A stretch of 64,000 nt of DNA, from the NCBI GenBank assembly GCA_963836015.1, contig CAWIIF010000002.1:1-64000 (forward strand). Direction: 5' to 3'. The notes under the pieces were generated by a model, which saw only the letters and a list, made by a program, of their open reading frames with translations, ran no database searches and was not told the DNA's origin. Below, in pieces: positions 8,936 through 17,439 of this stretch. Origin of the DNA: CAWCDJ01 sp963836015. GTDB taxonomy: Bacteria; Acidobacteriota; Terriglobia; Bryobacterales; Bryobacteraceae. Within the stretch, counting starts at the first letter, position 1; each line of letters begins with the position of its first letter. The position numbers and the translations under genes are program-made.

Positions 8936-10457
8936 TTGAGTGCGGCGAAGGGAGAAGCAATCGTGGGGCTGATTTTGGGAAATGCGGTTCCTATGCGGTG
9001 GCCCAGCGGTCCGCTGGAACTCGCCCGGCGGGAAAAGAGCGAGGGTTTCGGTGCGCGCGCGCGACAGGCGCTCGAGCGCTGGCACGAACCGTCCGCGCTC
9101 GATGTCCTGCAGGACACGCCCATCGATTGCCTCGTCGTGACCTGGGCAGCCGGCCTGCCCGCCGATGCGGAACAGTGGAGCACGGCAGCTCCGTTGGTCG
9201 AGGCCGCACGCCGCCGAAACTTGGCGGTGGTCGGGTGGGTTGACGGCGCCGGCGATCACCGGCAGGCGTTGGCGGCTGCTAAAACCGCCGGCCTCGCGGC
9301 CGTCGCGATCCGCGGTTTCCGAGGCGGTGCTGATATCCCCGTGATCTGCCTGGAGCGAACGCGAAGACGTCCCTTGGGACTCCCCGGCCCCAGCAGTGGC
9401 CATTGCCGGTAACGTTTGGCCCGGTGTAAATATGAGCCAGGGCGGCGGCGCCGCCGATGCCGGCCCCACCAGCCTCCCCTGGCTCGATTCCAACGGATGG
9501 TTCATCCAGTTGGCTCGCGCGCGGCTGCGCTCGCCGCTCTGGGTTGCTTTCGATCCGCCCGGCAAGGGCGCGGTTTTTTCCGCCCAGAGTTATGCAAACG
9601 CGATCGCGGATTCCGAAGTGGCCGGCGGGCGCTGGATGATCTCGCTGGACGATGATTTCCGAGCCTCCCTGGCCGAAGGCGCCGCTCCCGCGCTCCAGTC
9701 GTGGAGGCAGGTCATGACAGCCGCACGTTTCTTCCGCGACCACGCCGAATGGAAGTCCTACCGATCTCTCGGCCTGGTGGGCGTAATCTCGGATTTCAAA
9801 GGCCCCCATTTCGAGATGAGCGGCGAAATTCTCAACCTGATGGCGCGCCGCGACCTGCTCTTCCGTGTGATCTGGGAATCGCGGTCCGCGGCGGAACCGT
9901 TCGCCGGTCTTAAAGCGCTGCTCTACGCCGATCCCGCCGCCCCGGACTTGGCGCTGCGCCGCAAGATCACGGAATTCGTCGAGCAGGGCGGTCTGCTGGT
10001 GACTGGGCCCGAGTGGGGCGCGCAGGGTAAGCCGGCACCGCTCGATTTCCCCACCCAATTTGACGTTCGCGCCCTGGGGAGGGGACGGCTTGCGGTCGCC
10101 CGTCAGGCGTTATCCGATCCCTACCAGGTAGCCGTAGATACGCAGTTCCTGCTTAGCCACCGGTACGATCTGATCAAGATTTACAATGCACCCAGTTCCG
10201 GTTGCACCCGCTTCACCGCGCCGGCGGATGGCCGGAAGGCGCTGCTGCAATGCCTCAGTTACGCCGATGGCGGACGCGGCGGGGGCGGGCTACGCACCAT
10301 CTGGGTTCGCGAGCATTTCGCAAAAGGGCGGCTCTGGAGCGTCGGGAATGATCCCGTTTCCATCAGCGCGGAGCCTTCCGAAGAGTACACGGGCTTGGAA
10401 TACCACCTGCCCCCTGCCGCGCCGCGATCGTACCTGGCGCTGGAACTTGAGGCCTAG
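8936..10457 (+). pseudogene. Frameshifted protein, probably TIM-barrel hydrolase-like (uncharacterised)
   Basis: Two abutting frames make one protein. The first (from 8936) ends its homologous part at VICLER near 9358. The second continues as REDVPWDSPAPAVAIAGNVW and runs to 10457 (…YLALELEA). Removing one base at about 9355-9362 joins them in frame. The 3' part includes WLDSNGWFIQLARA, MISLDDDFRASL and FVEQGGLLVTGPEWG, the last looking like a strand-loop of a glutamine-amidotransferase-like domain. No family named with confidence. The N-terminus begins abruptly (TTG right after a stop), so an export signal may be missing. A Gly/Arg-rich loop (DGGRGGGGLRT) is shared in style with nearby enzymes. 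Confidence 0.65.
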
Positions 10458-10473
10458 ATTGGAGGGAAGAGGA

Positions 10474-11661
10474 ATGACACTCAATCGCCGGGAGTTTGTC
10501 GGAGGTCTGGGAGCCGCGGCATTGGCAGTCGCGCAACCGCGGCGCCTCCGCGCGTCCGCACCTGCCGCCCCTGTGGCGCTTGCCCGCTGCAAAAGCTACG
10601 GGCCGGAGTTTCTGGCCGCCACCGAAAAGATGTTCGACCAGTTGGGCGGCATAGGGCGGATCGTTAAGGGCAAAACGGTCACCATCAAGGTCAACCTGAC
10701 CGGGGGTGAAAACACCCGGCTGGATTACCTGCCCATGGGCCGCGCCTGCTGGAGCCATCCACGAACGGTCGGGGCGGTCATTCACCTGCTGGACAAGGCC
10801 GGCGCGCGCCGTATTCGCGTTGTGGAAGGTGCGTGGGTGTGGCCGGCATCGCTCGAGGAATTCATGTACAAGGCAGGCTGGGATCCCAACCTGCTGCTCG
10901 GCGCCGCGCCTCGCGTGGAACTGGTCAACACCAACATGCCTTACAAGGGCGCCAAGCCCTACACGCGTTTTCCGGTGCCGCACACCGGGCACATTTTTCC
11001 GGCTTACGACTTGAGTACAGCCTACGCCGAATCCGACGTGCTGGTTTCCATGACCAAGCTCAAGGAACACGGCACCGCCGGCGTCACCCTCTCCATCAAG
11101 AACCTGTTCGGCATCACCCCGACCACAATTTACGGCAACAAGGTTCCGGTGGACGAGCCGGCTCCGCTTCCCTACGGCGGGCGCCAGGATATCGGCCACA
11201 ACGGCAGCCGCCAGCCGCCCAAGAGTTCGCCGCCGGAAAAGGATCCGACTACGCCGCGCCAGGCAGGCTACCGGATTCCTCGAATCATTGCGGATCTCTC
11301 GGCCGCCATCACGCCCGGCCTGGAGATTATCGAAGGCATCGAAAGCATCGCCGGTGCCGAACTTCCGAGGCCCGGCACAACTGTGGCGGTCAGCCCGGGC
11401 ATCCTGGTGGCCGGAACTAATCCCGTGAGCACCGATGCCGTTGCGATGGCGGTCATGGGCTTTGACCCGATGGCCGAGCGCGGCACGGCGCCGTTTGAGA
11501 CCTGCGACAACACACTCCAGCTGGCCGAAGAGTTGGGCGCCGGGACGCGCGATCTGAGCCGCATCGAAGTCGTCGGAGCGGCCATCAAGGACGTGACATT
11601 CAGGTTTCGCGATTACGGAGGTCCGCGACAGTTCCGGCGGCCTGCGGGACGCCGGGGATAG
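10474..11661 (+). CDS. DUF362 domain protein with Tat signal
   Basis: 395 aa, predicted to be exported folded by the Tat system (NRREFVGGLGAAALAVA at 4-20). The body matches the DUF362 family, usually iron-sulfur-linked proteins of unclear function: KTVTIKVNLTGG, HPRTVGAVIHLL, DVLVSMTKLKEHGTAGVT, NPVSTDAVAMAVMGFDP. No ferredoxin cysteines are visible, so this is the cluster-less form. ATG 10474 is preceded by GGAGGGAAGAGG; an open upstream extension of the frame overlaps the previous gene and is not used. It is 9 bp from the next gene and likely co-transcribed. Confidence 0.85.
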   Translation: MTLNRREFVGGLGAAALAVAQPRRLRASAPAAPVALARCKSYGPEFLAATEKMFDQLGGIGRIVKGKTVTIKVNLTGGENTRLDYLPMGRACWSHPRTVGAVIHLLDKAGARRIRVVEGAWVWPASLEEFMYKAGWDPNLLLGAAPRVELVNTNMPYKGAKPYTRFPVPHTGHIFPAYDLSTAYAESDVLVSMTKLKEHGTAGVTLSIKNLFGITPTTIYGNKVPVDEPAPLPYGGRQDIGHNGSRQPPKSSPPEKDPTTPRQAGYRIPRIIADLSAAITPGLEIIEGIESIAGAELPRPGTTVAVSPGILVAGTNPVSTDAVAMAVMGFDPMAERGTAPFETCDNTLQLAEELGAGTRDLSRIEVVGAAIKDVTFRFRDYGGPRQFRRPAGRRG

Positions 11662-11670
11662 GAGAGACGT

Positions 11671-13047
11671 ATGAACAGACGCGGTGTTTTGCGGATGATC
11701 GCCGGGAGCGCAGCGGCCGGACTCACGGGCGGCCGCCAGTTGCTGGCGCAGGAGAAAGCGGCAAGAGCCGTACGGGGCATGCCCTCTCCCAGGATCAAAG
11801 ACGTGAGCGTGATTGCCACGCAGCCTGCCGGGGCTCGCCTGAGCGTCGTCAAAGTCGTGACCGATCAGGACGGCCTGTTCGGCTACGGCTGCGCCACTTT
11901 CACGCAGCGCGCTGACCTCGTCAACCTGGCGGTCGAAAGATACCTGAAGCCGCTGCTCATCGGCAAACCGGCCGACCGTATCGAGGACACGTGGCAGATG
12001 TGCTACGACAGCTCCTACTGGCGCAACGGCCCGGTGCTCAACAACGCCATCAGCGGCGTGGATGAGGCGCTGTGGGACATCAAGGGCCGGCAGGCTGGAA
12101 TGCCGGTCTACGATCTGTGGGGCGGCAAGTGCCGCGAAGCCGCGCAGATGTTCGCCAATGCCGGAGGCGCCGAGCCCAAAGACGTGGTTGAAAACGTGCG
12201 CCAGGCCATGGCGCGCGGCTATAAACACGTTCGTGTGAGTGCCGGCGGACGCGGCGGCGGTGCCCGCGGCGGAGCGGCGGCGGAACCTGCGGGCGGTGGA
12301 GGGGCCGGAAGGGCAGCTTCCGCCCGGGGGCTGCATGAAGGTCCGGTGTTCGACCGCGGCCCCGCCCTGCGCCGCATGCTCGATGTCTTCGCCGCCTGCC
12401 GCAAGGATCTGGGCTTCGAAGTCGAGCTCATGCACGACATGCACGAGCGCTATGAGCCCCGCCAGGCCATCCAATTCGTCAAGGATTGCGAGCAGTTCAA
12501 GCTCTATTTCCTCGAGGACCCGCTCTCGCCCGAGGACAACGACTGGTTCCATCAAATGCGCGCCGAATGCGACACTCCCATAGCGATGGGCGAGCTGTTC
12601 AACAGCCCGCACGAGTGGACGCCGCTAATCACCGGACGCCTGATCGACTTCATCCGCTGCCACGTCTCGCAGGTCGGAGGGGTCAGCGTGGCGCGCAAAA
12701 TCGCGCTGCTCGCAGAGCCCTTCGGCGTCAAGACCGCCTGGCACGGCCCCGGCGACGTTTCCCCGGTCGGCCACACCGCCCAGCTTCATCTCGATCTCGC
12801 CAGCTACAATTTCGGCATCCAGGAGGGCGGTCTGATCGGCGGCGTTTCCGCGGAGATATTCAAAGGCTGCGCCACCTTCAAGGACGGCTACTTGTGGGCC
12901 GGCGCCGCGCCCGGCTGGGGAATCGAAGTGGATGAGAAGCTCGCCGCCAAGTACCCCTACGGCACGAACGAGCAAGGGGGGCGAGGAAGTCTCAACGGAG
13001 GTTGGGGCGATCTCCGCTCACCTGACGGCACCGTGATCAAACAGTAG
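11671..13047 (+). CDS. Mandelate racemase/mannonate dehydratase-like enolase superfamily enzyme
   Basis: 458 aa. Acid-sugar dehydratase type enzyme (ManD/RspA branch): Mg2+-assisted abstraction of a proton next to a carboxylate. Metal ligands are visible as D256 (LMHDMHER), E282 (YFLEDP) and E308 (MGELF), with a downstream WHGPGD segment matching the family's His. The N-terminus has a twin-arginine-like signal (MNRRGVLRMIAGSAAAG), unusual for a normally cytosolic enzyme. Residues 191-220 are a Gly/Ala/Arg-rich insertion after KHVRVS. GGAGAGACGT precedes the ATG. Confidence 0.88.
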   Translation: MNRRGVLRMIAGSAAAGLTGGRQLLAQEKAARAVRGMPSPRIKDVSVIATQPAGARLSVVKVVTDQDGLFGYGCATFTQRADLVNLAVERYLKPLLIGKPADRIEDTWQMCYDSSYWRNGPVLNNAISGVDEALWDIKGRQAGMPVYDLWGGKCREAAQMFANAGGAEPKDVVENVRQAMARGYKHVRVSAGGRGGGARGGAAAEPAGGGGAGRAASARGLHEGPVFDRGPALRRMLDVFAACRKDLGFEVELMHDMHERYEPRQAIQFVKDCEQFKLYFLEDPLSPEDNDWFHQMRAECDTPIAMGELFNSPHEWTPLITGRLIDFIRCHVSQVGGVSVARKIALLAEPFGVKTAWHGPGDVSPVGHTAQLHLDLASYNFGIQEGGLIGGVSAEIFKGCATFKDGYLWAGAAPGWGIEVDEKLAAKYPYGTNEQGGRGSLNGGWGDLRSPDGTVIKQ

Positions 13048-13110
13048 GCGTGAAAACATGAGGCGAGCACAGGCGCGACCGTGGAACGTCCGACTCAAAT
13101 CGGGCCGGCG

Positions 13111-13808
13111 ATGATCTTTAACAACGTCAAAGGCTTCCCGGGCTCGATCCTGCCATTTACATCGGCGCCGAATTCGAAATGCCGACTGTGCCGGTCGGTT
13201 ACAACGAGCTGAGGATGGCGGGAGGAATTCGTCAGGAACCGGTCAAGCTCGTCGATGGAATCACCGTGAAGGCCAAGGCCATCGCTTACGCAGAAGTGAT
13301 CATCGAGGGCAGAATCCTCCCCAAAGTTCGCGAAGCGGAAGACCAGAACACGCACACAGGACACGCGATGCCGGAGTTTCCAGGGTATGACGGGGATGCC
13401 AATCCGTCCCTTCCCGTGATCGAGGTCACTGCGATCACTACTCGCAAGGACCCCATTCTGCAGACGTTGGTCGGTCCTGGCGAGGAGCACGTGAACCTGG
13501 CCGGCTTGCCCACCGAAGGCAGCATTTACGATGCATGTCATAAAGCAATGCCCGGGTTCATCACCGGGGTTTACTGCCATCCCGCCGGCGGAGGCAAGTT
13601 CCTAGGCATCGTTCAATGCGAGAAGAAGTCGGCATTTGATGACGGCCGGCCCGATTACGATCCAACGCTGCCGGCGCAAGGGATCACCTCGAAGACCATT
13701 TTCGACGCCACCGTGCCTTTCCATATGAAAGCCAGGTTCAAGCGGGCGAAATTTCGCGACGTCGATCCGCGCCCATTTGCCCCCGAGTTGAATCTGAAGT
13801 ATCCGTAA
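13111..13808 (+). pseudogene. UbiD-family decarboxylase remnant (internal deletion and frame change)
   Basis: UbiD enzymes use prenylated FMN to (de)carboxylate aromatic or unsaturated acids. Here GPAMIFNNVKGFPGS (from 13105) is a typical early UbiD segment, followed almost at once, in another frame, by AIYIGAEFEMPTVPVGYNEL, which normally lies about 100 residues later. The rest (GGIRQEPVKLVDGI, YAEVIIEGRILP, EFPGYDGDANPSLPVIEVTA) continues to 13808. A central block is therefore deleted and the reading frame broken near 13145-13160. The part from ATG 13179 is open (209 codons), but as a fragment it should be inactive. Confidence 0.75.
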
Positions 13809-13869
13809 ATCGGCTTGGGCGCGCTGCCCGCGATCCGACGAACGACTACGGCAGGAAGCTCAGTGCCAA

Positions 13870-14574
13870 ATGAAAGGCAAGCTTGCTGCCGCCGTGGTTT
13901 TCCTGTTGGCCGGGACGCCTGCGCTCGCGCACAGGCTCGATGAATACCTGCAAGGCACGCTCATTTCGGTCGAGAAAGGCCGCCTGCAGGCGCAGATGAC
14001 TCTCACTCCCGGTGTCGCCGTGTATCCCATCGTGATTGCGGGGATCGATACCGACGCGGACGGAGTTATCTCGGAAACCGAGCAACGGGTCTACGCCGGG
14101 TGGGTGCTTCGCGATTTGTCGCTCACGATTGACGGTCACCGCTTGACACCACGGCTGGTCTCGTGGGAATTTCCAGCGATCGACGAGATGAAAGAAGGGC
14201 GCGGCGAGATCCGGATCGAGTTCAGCGCAGAACTGCCGCGAAACGGTCCGAACCGGAAACTCACTCTCGAGAACCATCACCAAAGCCGGATCGCGGCCTA
14301 CCAGGTGAATTGTCTGGTCCCGCGCGATCCGGATATCCGGATCGTCGCGCAGAATCGCAATTACTCACAGTCACTCTATGAGCTGGATTACGTGCAGGCC
14401 GGAGTTCATTCAGGGTGGTCGGCCGATCAAGTATGGGTGGGCGCAGTCGCGCTACTTCTGTTCGCCCGGTTCGCATTCCTGTGGCGGCGTCGTGCTAGTA
14501 TCACGAATCGGAAGGCGGGCACACGTGGATCGAACTGCGCTTCACGCAGTTGCTTTTCCGCCAAGGGGGAATGA
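13870..14574 (+). CDS. Exported EF-hand protein related to HupE/UreJ N-terminal domain
   Basis: 234 aa with signal peptide (cleavage after ALA near 20). HRLDEYLQGTLISVEKG is the typical opening of the periplasmic part of HupE/UreJ-like proteins. An EF-hand-like calcium loop DTDADGVISETE is near residue 60. One transmembrane helix (about 190-207, GAVALLLFARFAFLW) is followed by Arg residues and a basic tail. The multi-helix HupE membrane domain is absent, so this is a short form. The last ~25 residues look unlike the family and may be read-through. The stop overlaps the next gene's start (ATGA). Confidence 0.65.
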   Translation: MKGKLAAAVVFLLAGTPALAHRLDEYLQGTLISVEKGRLQAQMTLTPGVAVYPIVIAGIDTDADGVISETEQRVYAGWVLRDLSLTIDGHRLTPRLVSWEFPAIDEMKEGRGEIRIEFSAELPRNGPNRKLTLENHHQSRIAAYQVNCLVPRDPDIRIVAQNRNYSQSLYELDYVQAGVHSGWSADQVWVGAVALLLFARFAFLWRRRASITNRKAGTRGSNCASRSCFSAKGE

Positions 14575-16166
14575 TGCGGATTAAAGGGATCACGCTGGCA
14601 GCGCTGCTGGCGATGCCGCTCCTCGGAGCCATTCAGGAGCCAGTCAAAATCGAAGGCGGACTCATCTCGGGCACGCCGGGATGGGGATGGGGAGTCCGCG
14701 AGTACCTGGGGATTCCCTTCGCCGCGCCTCCCGTCGGCAGTCTCCGATGGCGTCCTCCGCAGCCGGTCGTTCCATGGCATGGCGTTCGTGAGGCCGACCG
14801 CTTCTCCCCTGCCTGCATGCAGCGCGCGCAGAATCCGAACAGCGGCTCGTGGAATCGTGGATTAATCAACACCAGCGAGGACTGCCTCTACCTCAACGTG
14901 TGGACTCCGGCGTCCTCGGCGAATGAGAGACTGCCGGTCCTCGTCTGGATCTACGGCGGCGGGGGCGTCTCGGGATCCACCGCCGAGCCGATCTACGACG
15001 GCAACGCCATCGCCAAAAAGGGCGTGGTCGTGGTCAGCATGAACTACCGGGTCAACGTGTTCGGCTGGTTCGCGCACCCCGAACTGACGAAGGAATCGCC
15101 GCATCACGCTTCGGGCAACTACGGTTCGCTCGACCAGCTGGCCGGCATTCAATGGGTGAAGAATAACATCGCGCAGTTCGGCGGCGATCCTTCGAAAATC
15201 ACCATCTGGGGCGAATCGGGCGGGAGCCGCAGTGTGAACTTTCTGGCGGCATCTCCGCTGCTGAAAGGCCTGGCCCGCGGCGCCATCGCCGAATCGCACA
15301 CCACGTTCGGCCGCATGCTCACCCTCGCCGAGGCGGAGGCCAACGGCGTCAAGTTTGCGAACGCTATCGGGAAGACCTCCCTCGCCGCCCTCCGCGCCGC
15401 ACCGGCCGGGGAACTGCTGGAGGCATCGATCAAGAATCCGCAAGGGCTCAACGGCGCCATCGTGGACGGCTGGTTCCTGCCGCAGGACCTTTACACAACG
15501 TACTCGCAAGGCAAGCAGAACGATATCGCTCTCATCACCGGCGCGACCAATGATGAAGGTGGCAACATCCGGGGGATCGGCGCTGCCGGCGGCGGAGGAC
15601 GCGGCGCCGCCCCACCCGACTCGCTCGCAGCGTACACCGCCTGGGCGAAGCAGACCTTCGGCGATAAGGCCGGCACCCTGCTGAAACTCTATCCGGCGCG
15701 CGACGACGCCGAGGCGAAGCAGGCGTATCACGACGTCTATCGCGACATCAACTTCGCGGGCCATCGCACCTGGGCCAAATTGCAGTCCACCACCGGCAAG
15801 GCGCCGGCGTGGATTTACCTCTTCAGCCATGTGCCGCCGCACCCCGAGGGCAATGGCAACAATCCTCACGCATCCGTCGGAGCAGTGCATTTCTCCGAGG
15901 TCATCTACGTCTTCAACAACCTTCGGATGAAGGACTACCCGTGGACCGACTTGGACCGTAAGGTAGCCGACACGCTCGCCACCTACTGGACCAACTTCGC
16001 CAAGACGGGCAACCCGAATGGTCAGGGACTGAGCAACTGGCCCGTATACAATCCCAAGGACGAGCTCTGGCTGAATATCGGCGACACCGTGCGGCTGGAG
16101 CGCTTTAACTCGGCGGGAGTCGATTTCATCGCCGGCGTCCAGGAGGAATCGCGCCGCGCGCACTAA
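14571..16166 (+). CDS. Secreted type-B carboxylesterase
   Basis: 531 aa alpha/beta-hydrolase that cleaves carboxylic esters outside the cytoplasm. Signal peptide at 1-21. Family landmarks: EYLGIPFAAPPVGSLRW, TSEDCLYLNVW (101-111), oxyanion loop YGGGG (129-133), nucleophile S216 in GESGGS, acid E329 in TNDEGG, and the His region NPHASVGAVHFSE. A Gly/Arg/Ala/Pro-rich loop is inserted at about 336-350. The start overlaps the previous stop; ATG 14574 is an equally possible start. Confidence 0.92.
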   Translation: MMRIKGITLAALLAMPLLGAIQEPVKIEGGLISGTPGWGWGVREYLGIPFAAPPVGSLRWRPPQPVVPWHGVREADRFSPACMQRAQNPNSGSWNRGLINTSEDCLYLNVWTPASSANERLPVLVWIYGGGGVSGSTAEPIYDGNAIAKKGVVVVSMNYRVNVFGWFAHPELTKESPHHASGNYGSLDQLAGIQWVKNNIAQFGGDPSKITIWGESGGSRSVNFLAASPLLKGLARGAIAESHTTFGRMLTLAEAEANGVKFANAIGKTSLAALRAAPAGELLEASIKNPQGLNGAIVDGWFLPQDLYTTYSQGKQNDIALITGATNDEGGNIRGIGAAGGGGRGAAPPDSLAAYTAWAKQTFGDKAGTLLKLYPARDDAEAKQAYHDVYRDINFAGHRTWAKLQSTTGKAPAWIYLFSHVPPHPEGNGNNPHASVGAVHFSEVIYVFNNLRMKDYPWTDLDRKVADTLATYWTNFAKTGNPNGQGLSNWPVYNPKDELWLNIGDTVRLERFNSAGVDFIAGVQEESRRAH

Positions 16167-16202
16167 TCAATCAAGAGATCACCGACTAACGAGGCACACA
16201 CC

Positions 16203-17417
16203 ATGAAGCGATTTGCTCTAACGATGACCGCGGCATTCCTGATGCTGCCGGCGGCCTACTCTCAACAGGCTGCTCCGGGGCGAGGCGCCGCGGCGCCCCG
16301 TCCGCGTTCCCCCGAAATTCATGCCGACCGCACGGTGACGTTCCGCCTGTTTGCTCCCAAGGCGAATGAGGTCACTTTGAACGGAAGCTGGGAGGGCGCG
16401 CGCGATATCAAAATGACCAGGGACGACAACGGAATCTGGTCGGTAAGCGTGGGCCCGCTCGGCGCGCAGTTGTGGGGCTATTGGTACCTCGTGGATGGCG
16501 TCAAGGCTCTCGACCCGGGAAATGGTGAGACCCAGCGCGACGGCTCCCGCATTGACAACCTCCTCATGATCTCCGGCCCCGAGTCGGATCTATGGGACTT
16601 CAAGGACGTCCCGCACGGGACCATTCAAATCGTCTGGTACCCCTCGCCCACCTTGAAACAGGACCGCCGCCGCATGTATATCTACACGCCTCCCGGCTAC
16701 GAGGCCAATCAGACCCGCTATCCCGTTCTCTACCTGCTGCACGGAGGCGGCGGCGATGAAGACGCGTGGGTCACGATGGGGCGCGCCAACGTGATCCTGG
16801 ACAACCTGATCGCTGCCGGCAAAGCCAAGCCGATGATCGTAGTCATGCCCAATGGCAACGCTACCCAGACGGTATCGCAGGGGTACGCATACGGTCCCAC
16901 GCCCGCGCCGCAATCCGTTCAGGCCCCCGCTCCGCCTCCGCTTCAGGCAGCGGCCGGTGGAGGGCGCGGTGGGGCCGCTCGTCCGCCTCAACCCTATCCG
17001 GGATCCTATCCCGAAAGCCTGGTGAAGGACGTGATCCCGTTTGTCGAAAAGACCTACCGCGTAATCGCTAACAAGGACAACCGCGCGATCGCCGGTCTTT
17101 CGATGGGCGGCGGCCACACCTTGATGGCCACCAACAACAATCCGGGCGTCTTCGGCTACATCGGCGTATTCAGCTCCGGGCCGCGCACCGTCGACGAGGC
17201 CTACGAAACGCAACTGGAAGCGGTGAAAGCCGGCGGAGTGAAGTTTTATTGGACCGGCGCGGGAACCACGGACATGGCTCGCCAAGGCACCATGAATCTA
17301 CACGCCCTGCTCGAGAAGCACGGGTTCAAGACATCCTACAAGGAGATCCCGGGATCGCACTACTGGTTCCTCTGGCGCGATTTCCTCGGCGATTTCGGTT
17401 CGATTCTGTTCCGCTAA
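16203..17417 (+). CDS. Secreted CE1-type esterase (feruloyl/acetyl xylan esterase-like)
   Basis: 404 aa: signal peptide to about residue 20 (AYSQ), an N-terminal carbohydrate-binding-like early-set domain (about 38-135: TVTFRLFAPKANEVTLNG) and a C-terminal esterase D/CE1 domain. Nucleophile S300 lies in GLSMGGG, the oxyanion region is LLHGGGG at 178-184, and a candidate catalytic His is in GSHYWFLWRD. Such enzymes remove ferulic or acetic acid from plant hemicellulose. Residues 240-265 form a Pro/Ala/Gly/Arg-rich insertion in the hydrolase domain. It follows the carboxylesterase by 36 bp, likely the same transcript. Confidence 0.9.
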   Translation: MKRFALTMTAAFLMLPAAYSQQAAPGRGAAAPRPRSPEIHADRTVTFRLFAPKANEVTLNGSWEGARDIKMTRDDNGIWSVSVGPLGAQLWGYWYLVDGVKALDPGNGETQRDGSRIDNLLMISGPESDLWDFKDVPHGTIQIVWYPSPTLKQDRRRMYIYTPPGYEANQTRYPVLYLLHGGGGDEDAWVTMGRANVILDNLIAAGKAKPMIVVMPNGNATQTVSQGYAYGPTPAPQSVQAPAPPPLQAAAGGGRGGAARPPQPYPGSYPESLVKDVIPFVEKTYRVIANKDNRAIAGLSMGGGHTLMATNNNPGVFGYIGVFSSGPRTVDEAYETQLEAVKAGGVKFYWTGAGTTDMARQGTMNLHALLEKHGFKTSYKEIPGSHYWFLWRDFLGDFGSILFR

Positions 17418-17439
17418 CCGAGGCACGGACGCGAAGCCG

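Noticed and set aside
10363..12612. 749-codon open frame on the minus strand opposite the DUF362 and enolase-superfamily genes
   Set aside because: It is antisense to two genes with clear family motifs. Long antisense frames are expected in this G+C-rich codon usage, and its protein has no recognisable motif.
14862..16163. 433-codon minus-strand frame opposite the carboxylesterase
   Set aside because: Antisense shadow; the plus strand carries the whole esterase with its catalytic Ser and Glu.
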